The notes below the pieces were generated by a model. The model was given only the letters and a program-made list of their open reading frames with translations, made no database searches and had not been told where the DNA came from. From Candidatus Pristimantibacillus lignocellulolyticus (GTDB lineage Bacteria > Bacillota > Bacilli > Paenibacillales > Paenibacillaceae), in NCBI GenBank assembly GCA_023639215.1, contig CP097899.1, positions 565,501 through 629,500 on the forward strand: DNA of 64,000 nt. Reading direction: 5' to 3'. Every line of letters starts with the position of its first letter. Position 1 is the stretch's first letter. Positions 7,714-16,884 of the stretch are shown here, in pieces. A program made the position numbers and the translations under genes.

Positions 7714-8052
7714 TCACAATGAATAAATATCTTGCAAAATTGTTTTAGTCGTACTAAGCTCTATCTTTGCTTCAGTGTAATCTTCTTCTTCGATCGCCAC
7801 AATGATTCGTTGTATGCTTTCATGAAGCCGTTCATATTCCCCTTCATCACCTAATAATTGTAATTTCCACTCATTATGTTTATACAATTGTAATAACTCA
7901 TCTACTTGTACCTTTAATGAAGCAGTATCTTTATTACTTAATGATTGTTCAAGTAGATTTATTTTCTCTTTGAATTCATTTTTACCATTTTGAGCAGAAC
8001 ATCCTGATACGATAAGTAACATCATTATACAAAGCATAGCTTTCTGAAACAT
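7714..8052 (-). CDS. DUF4363-like small lipoprotein
   Basis: A 112-aa predicted lipoprotein. A hydrophobic leader with the lipobox IVSGC gives a lipidated cysteine at position 18. The remaining ~95 residues are helical and charged (EFKEKINLLEQSLSNKDTASLKVQVDELLQLY), resembling the DUF4363 family, which is commonly encoded beside DUF421 membrane proteins as it is here, divergently. Function is unknown; a role at the outer face of the membrane together with the DUF421 protein is an inference from this recurring pairing. The ribosome binding site is AGGGGGA. Confidence 0.75.
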   Translation of the reverse strand: MFQKAMLCIMMLLIVSGCSAQNGKNEFKEKINLLEQSLSNKDTASLKVQVDELLQLYKHNEWKLQLLGDEGEYERLHESIQRIIVAIEEEDYTEAKIELSTTKTILQDIYSL

Positions 8053-8144
8053 CTACGTTTATCCCCCTAATTGTTGCATATTAATAGTTAGATTACCCAA
8101 TAATAAAGAAAACTTATTCAGACTTTTCAATTGGGGGAATAATA

Positions 8145-8837
8145 GTGCCAGAGTATGTATTAATATTAATCCGTTCCATTGTTTCATTTCTCGTCTTGCT
8201 CTTCTTGGCACGAATTATGGGAAAGAAACAGCTTTCTCAGCTTACCTTCTTCGATTATGTTGTTGGTATAACGATTGGTTCCATTGCATCAACAATGTCC
8301 GTTGATCAAAACATAAAAATTTCAAACGGATTAGTTTCTCTAATTATATGGGGAGTACTTCCAATTATTTTAAGTCTTATCGGACTCAAATCAAGAAGAT
8401 TTCTACAGTTAACAGATGGTAAGCCCTCGATCATTATTAAAGATGGTGAAGTATTGGAAGAAACCATGAAAAAAAATCAGATGGCGATTGATGAGTTAAT
8501 GATGCTTTTACGAGAGAAGAATGTCTTTAAGTTAGATGATGTACAAATGGCTGTTTTTGAAGCTAATGGACAACTAAGTGTTATGAAGAAACCTGATATG
8601 GAGCCCATTACTCCTAATTTTCTAGGTATAAAGTTAAAACATGAAAATGCACCTACGTTATTAATTATGGATGGTCATATATTGCATGAAAATTTGGCAA
8701 GACTCGGGTATTCTAAAAAGTGGTTAATACATGAAATTACGCAACAAGGAGCATCGACTGAGAAAGATGTTTTCATCGCTCAAGTAGATGGTAACAAGAA
8801 GGTGTATGTAGATTTGTACGAGGATAAGTGTGAATAG
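8145..8837 (+). CDS. DUF421 (YetF-type) membrane protein
   Basis: A 230-aa protein of the YetF/YcaP DUF421 family. It has three N-terminal membrane segments (about 5-25, 35-55 and 60-80), with the family signature ARIMGKKQLSQLTFFDYVVGITIGSIAS between the first two, followed by a cytoplasmic domain (KSRRFLQLTDGKPSIIIKDGEVLEE). The start is GTG at 8145, eight bases after GGGGGA. The biochemical role of the family is not established; members are linked with spore or stress phenotypes. It is divergent from the DUF4363 lipoprotein, and a terminator follows at 8881-8916. Confidence 0.92.
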   Translation: MPEYVLILIRSIVSFLVLLFLARIMGKKQLSQLTFFDYVVGITIGSIASTMSVDQNIKISNGLVSLIIWGVLPIILSLIGLKSRRFLQLTDGKPSIIIKDGEVLEETMKKNQMAIDELMMLLREKNVFKLDDVQMAVFEANGQLSVMKKPDMEPITPNFLGIKLKHENAPTLLIMDGHILHENLARLGYSKKWLIHEITQQGASTEKDVFIAQVDGNKKVYVDLYEDKCE

Positions 8838-8880
8838 AAAACCTAATAACATCAATTAATGCAATACACAAGAACACACA

Positions 8881-8916
8881 AAAATGACCGAGCAACTTTT
8901 GTTACTCGGTCATTTT
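8881..8916. terminator. bidirectional terminator between the DUF421 and GH55-like genes
   Basis: A 12-bp perfect stem AAAATGACCGAG/CTCGGTCATTTT with a 12-nt loop, A-rich before and T-rich after, between two converging genes. Confidence 0.9.
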
Positions 8917-8930
8917 CTCATTTCTACTCT

Positions 8931-11900
8931 CTAATCTACTTCAAGTGCATTCAACAAATTGAAAATCACCTGTGCCGTTTCTGCTCTAGTCGCACTCGCT
9001 TGTGGTGCAAATATTGAAGTAGATTTCCCTTTCATCAATCCTAGTTCAATCGCAGAATTAACTTCAGCACTTGCCCATGAAGATATTTGACCGTGGTCAT
9101 GCAGTACTGTCAAATGATTTTCAATTGATGTTTGTTTCCCTTTGACATATTCATATGCACGAACCATCAATATCGCTATTTCTTCTCTAGTAATTGTAGA
9201 ATCAGGTGCGAATGTCGTATCTGTTACGCCTCGGATCAGCCCAGCATCATAAGCTGCTGCAACATCCTTTGCAAACCAATCCGATGAATTCACATCTGTG
9301 AATTGTTCATTCACTTTGGATGCTTGTAATCCAAGTGCATTCGTCAGCATTGCTACAAATTCAGCGCGAGTCGTAATGCCGCTCGGATTAAACTCGGTTG
9401 CTGATACACCGCTGACAATATGTTTAGCAGAAAGAACCTTTAATGCATGATATGCCCAGTGAGTCGTAGGTACGTCAGTGAAAACTTTGTCAAACTCCCT
9501 CACACCATACTTACTAAAATGTGTAACATCTGCTGAAATGTTATGTTTGCTCTTATCTATCTTACCACCAATATATTCCCATTCTTTGAGAGCTTCATTA
9601 TAGTAATATACACCGATCAGATCGCTATCCAGTTTAGTATCGTCATAATGTATTACTAAAGTTATCGGTTCTGGGAATGTACTTAACTTCGTTTCCTTCC
9701 CATCCTTGTCACGTAAGATAAGATCGAGCGTATAAACAAAGTCTCCTTTCGGATCTGCAGAAACCCTTACAATAACATTAGAACCATTAGTATCACCTTG
9801 CAATTTACCTGTTAGATCTTTGACTACTGCTGTAGGAATAATAACTGATATTCCATTGCTTTTCACTTCGACAGGTTTACTTACTTGTTGTGCCAAATTA
9901 ACTGGAATAACCGCCTCTGTCTTACCTTCGCCTAGCGTAACGACCGAATTGCCCCCCTGAACATTATTCAAATCTGCAGCTGAAATTGTTTTTTGATGAT
10001 TATTCGTTGGTGTCGGAGAAGGTGTAATTGTGCCTCCACAATTTGTTTGACATCCACTACTTATTTGTCCTGTAATTGAAATAATTAGTTCACCTGTAAT
10101 GCCAGTTCCATCATTAGCCGTTGCAATGACCTTCACATTACCATCCTTCACTGCAGTTAGCACCCCGTCAGCACTAATGGTTGCTTTATCTGTCACAGTT
10201 CCATCTTCATTCACAACAGACCAAGTAATTGATGAATTATCAGCATCATCTGGTAATACTTCCGCAGACATATTAAGCGTACCTGATTTCGTTGAGATTG
10301 AAGTTAGCCCTTCCAATCCACTGACTTCAATACTCGTCACTAGATTTTGACCGCTAATAGTAATCTCTTTCACTCCTTGTACGTTAGAACCATCTATTGA
10401 TGTTGCAATTACTTTGACTTTTCCATTTTCCACTGCAGTTAAAAGACCATCTTGATTAATTGTTGCTTTATCTGTTGTTGAATCATCTACATTATAAACA
10501 GACCAACTTACTGAAGTTTCATCCGCATATGCAGGTAGGACATGTGATTGCATTTGGAGTGTTCCACCTTTAGTAGTAATCACATCTGCTCCACCGGTTC
10601 CATTTACACTTATAGTTGATACGTCTACAGGATTCGTAGCATCCCTGAACACACTAATTTCATAAATCGACCACCAACCAGAATTGGTTCCCATCTGTAC
10701 GATTTTAATGAAACGAGCATTTTGATCTGCAAAGTCGGAGAGAATCACAGGACCCGTTGCTGTATTATTCACAATTGGAGTACCCCAGTTTTCTCCGTCA
10801 TTTGATACGTAGATTTCATAGCTTCTAGCATAGTCGTTGTTACTGCCTGTGGAATCCATTAGAATCTTATTGAAGTTTTGTTCATTTTTCATATCGATAA
10901 CGATCGATTGACCAGGAATCATCGGTGTACCAGCAGACCAGCGAGTAGCCATATTCCCATCTATTAATTTATTAGCATCTGCACTCCCTAGTTCGGTGAT
11001 TGCCTCCCAACCATCTCTATTCAATGGCTTTTCTTTGTCTGTGTAGACACTAAATTCATTAATTTTCCACCAATTAGATGTAAATGGTACTGTTAGTTCA
11101 ACTTTCACATATCTAGCGGTCACCGGGTTTAAATCTACTGTAAATGTTGCACCACTACCTGCATTAATCACCGCATTAGCATCTGTTCCTGTAGCTACTG
11201 GAGTCCCCCAGTTCGTTCCATCGTCTGAAACAGATACAGCATATCCTCGGGCATAATCAGTTCCTGCTGATTGGAAGACAACTCTTCCAAAACTTCTAGG
11301 CTCATTCATATCTACTATGAAATTCATGCCTTCAATCATCCCTGTGCCGCTTTCCCAAATATTACTTGAGTTACCGTCAATAATTTTTGCAGAATTCACG
11401 TTGTTCTCACCATTATTATGGGAAGCCAGCACTGACCAACCGTATTTACTAATCTCAGTCCATAATTTAGTTGTCGTTGCACTAACAGGGTTGCTACTTG
11501 TAGATTGATTACCAAATGAATCTCTTGCAATGATCGTATAAGTGTATTGCTTCTCGGCACTAAGACCTGAATCGCTATATTGAGTTAGACTCGTAGAACC
11601 GATCTTTTTCCCGTTGCGATAAATATCATAGGCATCAACTCCCGAATTATCAGTAGATGCATCCCAAGTTAGATCAATCTGACTACCTGAAATGGCAGTA
11701 GCGATAACATTCTCAGGTGTGGTAGGCGCTTGTGTATCTCCACTAGTATAAGTTGTCATTGTTCGCGTCATAGGCGAATGCGAATACAGGCTTTCTCCTG
11801 TATCGTTCACAATATGAGTAATTCCACTACCAGGTATTCCACTTAGAAAAACTGTAGTTAAAGAATGAAGAATTACCCCTTCTACTTTCGGTACTTCAAT

Positions 11901-13532
11901 TGCATTATGCAGCTTCACTGGACCATCCGTGAAGTTAGCATAAACACCTAACCCCCATGCTTCATGTGTCGTTACGTGATCAGCAACCTTATAAGCAGCA
12001 TATCCATTTACTGTTCCATCATGACTCATATATCTATCTTGCGAAGGTGGATCGTACGGAATTTCGGACTGATAGAAATATACACGTCCGCCATTTCCAT
12101 TCCATAACGTTTGATACTCCTCATGATGCTCGTTGAACAAACCATATATGGTAACATCATCTCCGTTAACAACTAGACCATTTTTGCTAATATTACTATC
12201 CCATCCTGCTCCCTCACCATGATCCGCGCGCCATATCCAGAAATGATCACCAATTACGTTATTACTGTTAATTGTAAGACAAACATCTGTTGTTCCCGCA
12301 TCAGTTCCACCAACCCTGAAAAATAAATCAGATAATAGGATTGGATTAGCTGAATGATCTACCGTATTCTTCTGGGATCCAACCTCTAGCAATGTAGTAG
12401 ATTTGATTAATGAAGCTTCGAACATCAATCCCGAGATAACTACACCCTCTACATCCGCTACCTTCATAGCGACCTTGCCTGTATCTTCCTCGATTGTTGC
12501 TAATCCTAGACCCAATACAACCGTATTCGGTTTGGTTACATTGATGGTATCATCGAAATGATAGATCCCTGGAGTGAAGATTAAGCTTTTTCCATTATTC
12601 AACTGCGCATTAATCGTTGACGCAGTTACACCTGGCTGAGCAATGTAAAAATCTGATGCTACATCTCTCGATGTACCTGGTGTAGATCCGTTCTCCCAGC
12701 TTACCCCTTTACGATCTTTCTGCAACGATGGAACAAATACTTTATAATCCGTGCCATCCGTGTAGAGGTAAGGCTTTTCCTTTATAACTGGTGCTTTTTC
12801 AATTGTAGTAATAGCTGGAGATGGGAATGTGTTAGGCTGGGGGTTTTTATCGCCTACTAATACCATGTTCCACAATGATCCATCCCATTTACGATAATCA
12901 TTATTCCGCGAGAAAAATTGCTGTTGAGATCCTGGAACAATATTTCCATCAATCTTTGAATCTGCTATGTATCCTCCACTTGCCCATCCAGCATTCCACC
13001 ATGGGTCAAAATCAAAGAGTAGCAAAGCCTTTGATTTCGCATGTACACGGCGCATTGGTGCCGCTTGAGAAACTGCAAAAAATGCGTCATCTGTTGGTTT
13101 TCCATAGGATAAATTCTCCACCCCACGCCAAAAATTTCTAGTCGCATTACCATTATCCCATTTCGCATCTGTATTGAGCGTATTGACATGAACATCATCG
13201 GGGTTTTGCCCCAAACCTGCCACCTGTGTATAGAACCCTACCTTTACATTCACGTCGTTATAAGTTCCAGGCTTGAACAATAGCGCATACCTCTCATTAC
13301 CAAATTCATTACTTTCCTGTTGATTAAATACTGCAGTAACATCTTCTTGAATTTTAGTATTATTCATAGTTGGGTCAAACACATACACATTGGGTCCAAA
13401 AACAGTGTCGTTGGCACCGCTTACAGAAATTGGAGTAACTGCCGCTTGAGTAACATCTGGTTGTATTGTGAATAAACTTGTCGTTACAGCTAGCGCTGTA
13501 ACGATCGACAATATTTTTCGTCTTCTTGTCAT
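8931..13532 (-). CDS. GH55-like beta-glucanase with Fn3, F5/8-C, Big2 and three SLH domains
   Basis: A 1533-aa exported surface protein. After a signal peptide (~1-31) comes a ~550-residue right-handed beta-helix pair of the GH55 exo-beta-1,3-glucanase type, as in Streptomyces Lam55A: NVYVFDP near the N-terminus, RYALLFKPGTYND, AVSQAAPMRRVH, HFWIWRADHGEGAGW, and YFYQSEIPYDPP, whose Glu is a candidate catalytic acid. Then come an Fn3 domain (~600-690), two F5/8-C carbohydrate-binding-like domains (~693-965), two Big2 Ig-like domains (~970-1150), a Pro/Thr linker, a ~165-residue beta-rich region and three SLH domains (~1346-1533). It would sit on the cell wall and attack external beta-1,3-glucan such as callose or fungal wall. 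GGAGG precedes the ATG. The fold is well supported; activity is inferred. Confidence 0.87.
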   Translation of the reverse strand: MTRRRKILSIVTALAVTTSLFTIQPDVTQAAVTPISVSGANDTVFGPNVYVFDPTMNNTKIQEDVTAVFNQQESNEFGNERYALLFKPGTYNDVNVKVGFYTQVAGLGQNPDDVHVNTLNTDAKWDNGNATRNFWRGVENLSYGKPTDDAFFAVSQAAPMRRVHAKSKALLLFDFDPWWNAGWASGGYIADSKIDGNIVPGSQQQFFSRNNDYRKWDGSLWNMVLVGDKNPQPNTFPSPAITTIEKAPVIKEKPYLYTDGTDYKVFVPSLQKDRKGVSWENGSTPGTSRDVASDFYIAQPGVTASTINAQLNNGKSLIFTPGIYHFDDTINVTKPNTVVLGLGLATIEEDTGKVAMKVADVEGVVISGLMFEASLIKSTTLLEVGSQKNTVDHSANPILLSDLFFRVGGTDAGTTDVCLTINSNNVIGDHFWIWRADHGEGAGWDSNISKNGLVVNGDDVTIYGLFNEHHEEYQTLWNGNGGRVYFYQSEIPYDPPSQDRYMSHDGTVNGYAAYKVADHVTTHEAWGLGVYANFTDGPVKLHNAIEVPKVEGVILHSLTTVFLSGIPGSGITHIVNDTGESLYSHSPMTRTMTTYTSGDTQAPTTPENVIATAISGSQIDLTWDASTDNSGVDAYDIYRNGKKIGSTSLTQYSDSGLSAEKQYTYTIIARDSFGNQSTSSNPVSATTTKLWTEISKYGWSVLASHNNGENNVNSAKIIDGNSSNIWESGTGMIEGMNFIVDMNEPRSFGRVVFQSAGTDYARGYAVSVSDDGTNWGTPVATGTDANAVINAGSGATFTVDLNPVTARYVKVELTVPFTSNWWKINEFSVYTDKEKPLNRDGWEAITELGSADANKLIDGNMATRWSAGTPMIPGQSIVIDMKNEQNFNKILMDSTGSNNDYARSYEIYVSNDGENWGTPIVNNTATGPVILSDFADQNARFIKIVQMGTNSGWWSIYEISVFRDATNPVDVSTISVNGTGGADVITTKGGTLQMQSHVLPAYADETSVSWSVYNVDDSTTDKATINQDGLLTAVENGKVKVIATSIDGSNVQGVKEITISGQNLVTSIEVSGLEGLTSISTKSGTLNMSAEVLPDDADNSSITWSVVNEDGTVTDKATISADGVLTAVKDGNVKVIATANDGTGITGELIISITGQISSGCQTNCGGTITPSPTPTNNHQKTISAADLNNVQGGNSVVTLGEGKTEAVIPVNLAQQVSKPVEVKSNGISVIIPTAVVKDLTGKLQGDTNGSNVIVRVSADPKGDFVYTLDLILRDKDGKETKLSTFPEPITLVIHYDDTKLDSDLIGVYYYNEALKEWEYIGGKIDKSKHNISADVTHFSKYGVREFDKVFTDVPTTHWAYHALKVLSAKHIVSGVSATEFNPSGITTRAEFVAMLTNALGLQASKVNEQFTDVNSSDWFAKDVAAAYDAGLIRGVTDTTFAPDSTITREEIAILMVRAYEYVKGKQTSIENHLTVLHDHGQISSWASAEVNSAIELGLMKGKSTSIFAPQASATRAETAQVIFNLLNALEVD

Positions 13533-13564
13533 TCATTTACCTCCATATTGGCTATCCCAAATTT

Positions 13565-13591
13565 ATTGTACTCAGGTAACCTGAATACAAT
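13565..13591. promoter_or_regulatory. 27-bp palindrome upstream of the GH55-like gene, candidate operator
   Basis: The arms ATTGTACTCAGGT and ACCTGAATACAAT pair with one mismatch around a central A, 33 bp upstream of the start codon. TATACT lies just upstream on the minus strand and may be part of the promoter. The length and symmetry suggest a binding site for a dimeric regulator. The rest of the 421-bp gap 13533-13953 holds only the terminator at 13848-13892. Confidence 0.65.
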
Positions 13592-13847
13592 CATAGTATA
13601 TAGAGGATATGTAGTAGAAAATACGTTGCTTTTTTTCGATAACATGTATCATTTTTATAATATTAAGCAATATTTCATTAGATGTAGAGTAAACCGAACT
13701 GATCTAACGTTGAACATATAACCTTAACCGATATGAGTAGATTGACTGGTTAAATATAATAGGAATTAGGTTTTTGTCGATATATGTGGAATGAAAGTGG
13801 ATATAAGAATAGACTACGTTGCCAGAAGCAATGCCTTTTCAAAACAA

Positions 13848-13892
13848 AAACTCCCATTTATTTGCGTTATTGACGCATATAAATGGGAGTTT
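13848..13892 (-). terminator. Rho-independent terminator of the three-gene operon
   Basis: A 16-bp stem with one mismatch, CTCCCATTTATTTGCG/CGCATATAAATGGGAG, and a 7-nt loop. On the minus strand it is followed by TTTTTGTTTTG. It ends the operon 16608 to 13954. Confidence 0.92.
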
Positions 13893-13953
13893 AGTTACGA
13901 GATATAGTAATTTAGATTCCACCTATAAGATTATTTACAATATTACAACTACT

Positions 13954-14895
13954 TCAGTTAGTTTTTTCTATCCAAGCAATACGCTTAGCTTTTGAGTCAG
14001 ATAACTCTCTGTCCGCAGCACGATGATCAGCTTCAAGTGTATTTACTACCATTCTAATCTTATGAATCGCTTCTAATACTTGATCTTGAGCACCTTTAAT
14101 TTTCCCCTGAACGAGCCAGTCTGTAATTAAGCCATCAAACCAATAATCAGCCATTTTAAGAGTCCCACTTATATCGATATGTATGTCTGTAGACCTTTGC
14201 AGATCTGCTAGTTCTTTATGAAACACTTGCAACTGGCGGTTGGCATTATGAATAGAGACCCGTGCATCATCTATATGGCCGTGCTTAATATGCGTGCTGA
14301 TTAAACCTCCGTTAGCCCACATATCCCAATTTCCCCAGTTCTCTGCTTTTTCCAACTGCTCCGAGGCATAAGATAACGAGGAAATAACACCTTTGCCTGC
14401 AGACAATGCTTCTCCAATTTCCTTAAGCAGCAAGCTTTTAGAAGTAATGTGCTCCTCCATCTCTTCCAGCTCATGAGCAGCATGCGCAGAATTACGTAGT
14501 GCCGCTTCCTTCCTTAACATCAGCCTATTGTAATCGGAGTGTGCAGTAGAAAGACTAGCAAGCTGGTGACCAACCTCAAGCAGATCCTCCTTAAGCTCCT
14601 TAAGACTTTGTTTCGCTTCTTGAAGTTTAAGCGTTGCTACTAGTTCCTGCTGACGTTCCAACTCAAGCTGTTCCTCTTTGCTCCGCAAAATTGTATGAAA
14701 TAAATTCGTTAGAGACATCTTAGTCAGCTTTTCAACGTCCTCTTGTTCCATTACCAGCTCCACTTCGAGCTTAACAATGAGCGATTCGTGCTCTCTAATT
14801 CGCTTTAGTAAATCTTCCCGATTCCGCTCCACTTTCGCTAGTTCATGCATACGCTCTTTTAATATCGTGAATTGATCAAAAGATAACTCAGACAT
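13954..14895 (-). CDS. coiled-coil cytoplasmic protein of unknown function
   Basis: A 313-aa soluble protein without signal peptide or membrane segment. Residues ~10-175 are almost continuous charged heptad-like sequence (LAKVERNREDLLKRIREHESLIVKLEVELVMEQEDVEKL), so a long coiled coil is expected. The C-terminal part (~195-313) is more mixed, with Trp-rich spots (ENWGNWDMWANGG) and ends in another helical stretch. I do not recognise the family. The start ATG is at 14893-14895 behind GGAGG; 13 extra upstream codons have no site. It is the last gene of a three-gene set with an LRR protein and a hypothetical protein. Confidence 0.8.
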   Translation of the reverse strand: MSELSFDQFTILKERMHELAKVERNREDLLKRIREHESLIVKLEVELVMEQEDVEKLTKMSLTNLFHTILRSKEEQLELERQQELVATLKLQEAKQSLKELKEDLLEVGHQLASLSTAHSDYNRLMLRKEAALRNSAHAAHELEEMEEHITSKSLLLKEIGEALSAGKGVISSLSYASEQLEKAENWGNWDMWANGGLISTHIKHGHIDDARVSIHNANRQLQVFHKELADLQRSTDIHIDISGTLKMADYWFDGLITDWLVQGKIKGAQDQVLEAIHKIRMVVNTLEADHRAADRELSDSKAKRIAWIEKTN

Positions 14896-15006
14896 TTTAA
14901 CGCCTCCTTCATTTAGCAAAATCGTTATATTCAAACGCTTATCATTGCGAGATCGTTTAATCTACTACGACTCTATCACCCTTATGCATTTATCTATCAT
15001 TGTAAG

Positions 15007-16059
15007 TTACCATTCCATTTTAATCGTATTCAATAATGAATTCTGTGACACATTGATATATTCTAGTTGCTTCATATTTTTTAGAAAATCAGGTCTCTGA
15101 TTAATCATACCCATTTCTAAGTTCAAGATTCGCAGATGCTTCAACTTTTCTAGCTCGATCGGTAGCTCATGGATAGAGGTATATTGAATCGTAAGCTGCT
15201 CCAGTTGTTCCAACTCTCCAATCTCTGGTGGGATGTGATCTAGACTAATCTCTTCCTTTGACTTGACCCGAAATCCAGGGGCGGGCCGATCAGAGCTTGC
15301 ACATTGAATGAAAAGCTCTCTCAAGTTCTTCAGTTTGGCTATCGTTGCTGGAATACTCTCCAAATCTGCCGTCATGATTTTCAAACATTCAAGCTTGCTT
15401 AACTCAAACAACCCTTCAGGCAAACGATAAAGATCCTGCTCAAAAATTTCTAGAATACGAAGCTCAGTAACATCCCTAATATTCTCAGGCAGTTCTGTCA
15501 ACCGATGTCCACTTATATACAGCTTATCGGTTCGATGCTTAATAGCATCATCTAGCAGACGATCTAGGTCCTGATGAGACTCTAATTCTAGAAAAAGCCC
15601 TGTAATTCGATTCATCAGTTCTTTTGCTTCTTCCTCTGTTATATCCATACCATACATATGTTCATGCACAATCGAGTAAAGGTAGTCTCCCCCTCCTTCT
15701 TTCAAGAAACATAAGTCTTCGGGCATTGTAGGATATATCCAATCCGACAAACGGTTGGCCATTTGCTTCAATATGTTCCCGCTCTCATTGCTGCATCTAT
15801 AAAAATTATAGGATTCCGCGGTGTAAAAGGCATTACTGCGATAGGTATTACTTAATAATTTAACTTCTGCTATATTATCGTCTTGAATTACGATTGACTT
15901 CACCAAGTAAGGTTTCAATGCTTCTAATACCTTTGTGTAATTGCATTTAACTACTTCATCCGGAATTTTCACTTTTAGTACAAAATATTCCGAGTTGCTT
16001 ATTGCCAAATCTATCACTTGCTTGTAGGCTTCTCCCCTAGGGTCAGTATACATTCTCAT
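15007..16059 (-). CDS. leucine-rich-repeat protein
   Basis: A 350-aa cytoplasmic protein. Residues 1-~165 form a domain I do not recognise, with a cluster of Tyr/Phe and Cys (SNAFYTAESYNFYRCSNES). From ~175 the sequence turns into about seven LRR units of the L..LPE.I..L..L..L type, for example LTELPENIRDVTELRILEIF and RLPEGLFELSKLECLKI, the 23-residue form used for protein binding. There is no signal peptide. It starts 18 bp after the upstream gene and is followed by the coiled-coil gene after ~110 bp, so the three are probably one transcript. A protein-interaction role is inferred; the partner is unknown. Confidence 0.82.
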   Translation of the reverse strand: MRMYTDPRGEAYKQVIDLAISNSEYFVLKVKIPDEVVKCNYTKVLEALKPYLVKSIVIQDDNIAEVKLLSNTYRSNAFYTAESYNFYRCSNESGNILKQMANRLSDWIYPTMPEDLCFLKEGGGDYLYSIVHEHMYGMDITEEEAKELMNRITGLFLELESHQDLDRLLDDAIKHRTDKLYISGHRLTELPENIRDVTELRILEIFEQDLYRLPEGLFELSKLECLKIMTADLESIPATIAKLKNLRELFIQCASSDRPAPGFRVKSKEEISLDHIPPEIGELEQLEQLTIQYTSIHELPIELEKLKHLRILNLEMGMINQRPDFLKNMKQLEYINVSQNSLLNTIKMEW

Positions 16060-16077
16060 TCAATAAGTCCTCATTCC

Positions 16078-16608
16078 TTATCCGAAATTAGCTACCCTAT
16101 ATCCTTTTACTCCATTATGAGAAAACTCTTTTAGATTGCTGTTCAAATTAAGTATATTGGGAAGAACTAACTGTATCTCACGTTCAAGGAAGACATACAT
16201 CATAAAATGCTTTAGCAAAAAATGATTAAGCAATAAGCAAAAAGCCTCAACTTCAGCTTCCGTCGTTTCTTTCCCCCGATTGAAATCAATACCAAATAGC
16301 TCTACGACTCCAAACGGAGGAATAGTATCCCAATAGTCAAAATTTTCATCATTTATATCATAAACAACGCTTTGATTGATCGATGTTAGCATCAACGATT
16401 TCTCCTGCCACAAATCACGCAGACTAAACTTCAACGTTAGTTCTATATTTTCGCACTTAATTTCAATATCAGCGTGGTTAGAATTATGTCCTGGATAAAC
16501 CGTTAACTGGTGGTTATCTACGCAACGCTTAATTTCCAGATTCGCATTCTCCCATGCCTCTAGTACAAATTCTTTCTCCTCCAAAAACAAATACACTCTT
16601 GGTGCCAT
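16078..16608 (-). CDS. hypothetical protein, first gene of the LRR operon
   Basis: A 176-aa soluble protein not recognised as a family. It alternates short beta-like stretches (RVYLFLEEKEFVLEAW, LTLKFSLRDLW) with a C-terminal helical patch (EVEAFCLLLNHFLLKHFMMYVFLEREIQL). The start ATG (16606-16608) lies five bases after GGAGG; a GTG four codons upstream is weaker. It is separated by 18 bp from the LRR gene. No promoter consensus was picked out in the 276 bp between it and the next upstream gene, which holds the terminator of the giant SLH gene. Confidence 0.72.
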   Translation of the reverse strand: MAPRVYLFLEEKEFVLEAWENANLEIKRCVDNHQLTVYPGHNSNHADIEIKCENIELTLKFSLRDLWQEKSLMLTSINQSVVYDINDENFDYWDTIPPFGVVELFGIDFNRGKETTEAEVEAFCLLLNHFLLKHFMMYVFLEREIQLVLPNILNLNSNLKEFSHNGVKGYRVANFG

Positions 16609-16806
16609 GTTTACCTCCACTTAAATGGATATAATGTTACTTACATCTTACTACCATTAGTACATAATCCTTCATAAGAAACACGTATAATAACAAACGA
16701 AAGAAATAGGAGATTGTTGCACTATACTGCCTCATAGTTGAAAAAATGACATTCTCTATAGGATACTACGTATTGACGATACTAATAAGTTGTTGCAAAA
16801 ACGCAT

Positions 16807-16853
16807 AAAAAACTCTCTGCAGTTGTGAAATAGCACAATACAGAGAGTTTTTT
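16807..16853 (-). terminator. Rho-independent terminator of the giant repeat protein gene
   Basis: A perfect stem AAAAAACTCTCTG/CAGAGAGTTTTTT with a 21-nt loop, 30 bp downstream of the stop codon. Symmetric A and T flanks allow it to work in both directions. Confidence 0.9.
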
Positions 16854-16884
16854 ATTTATTTCAATATGTCTTATGTTGTTGACT

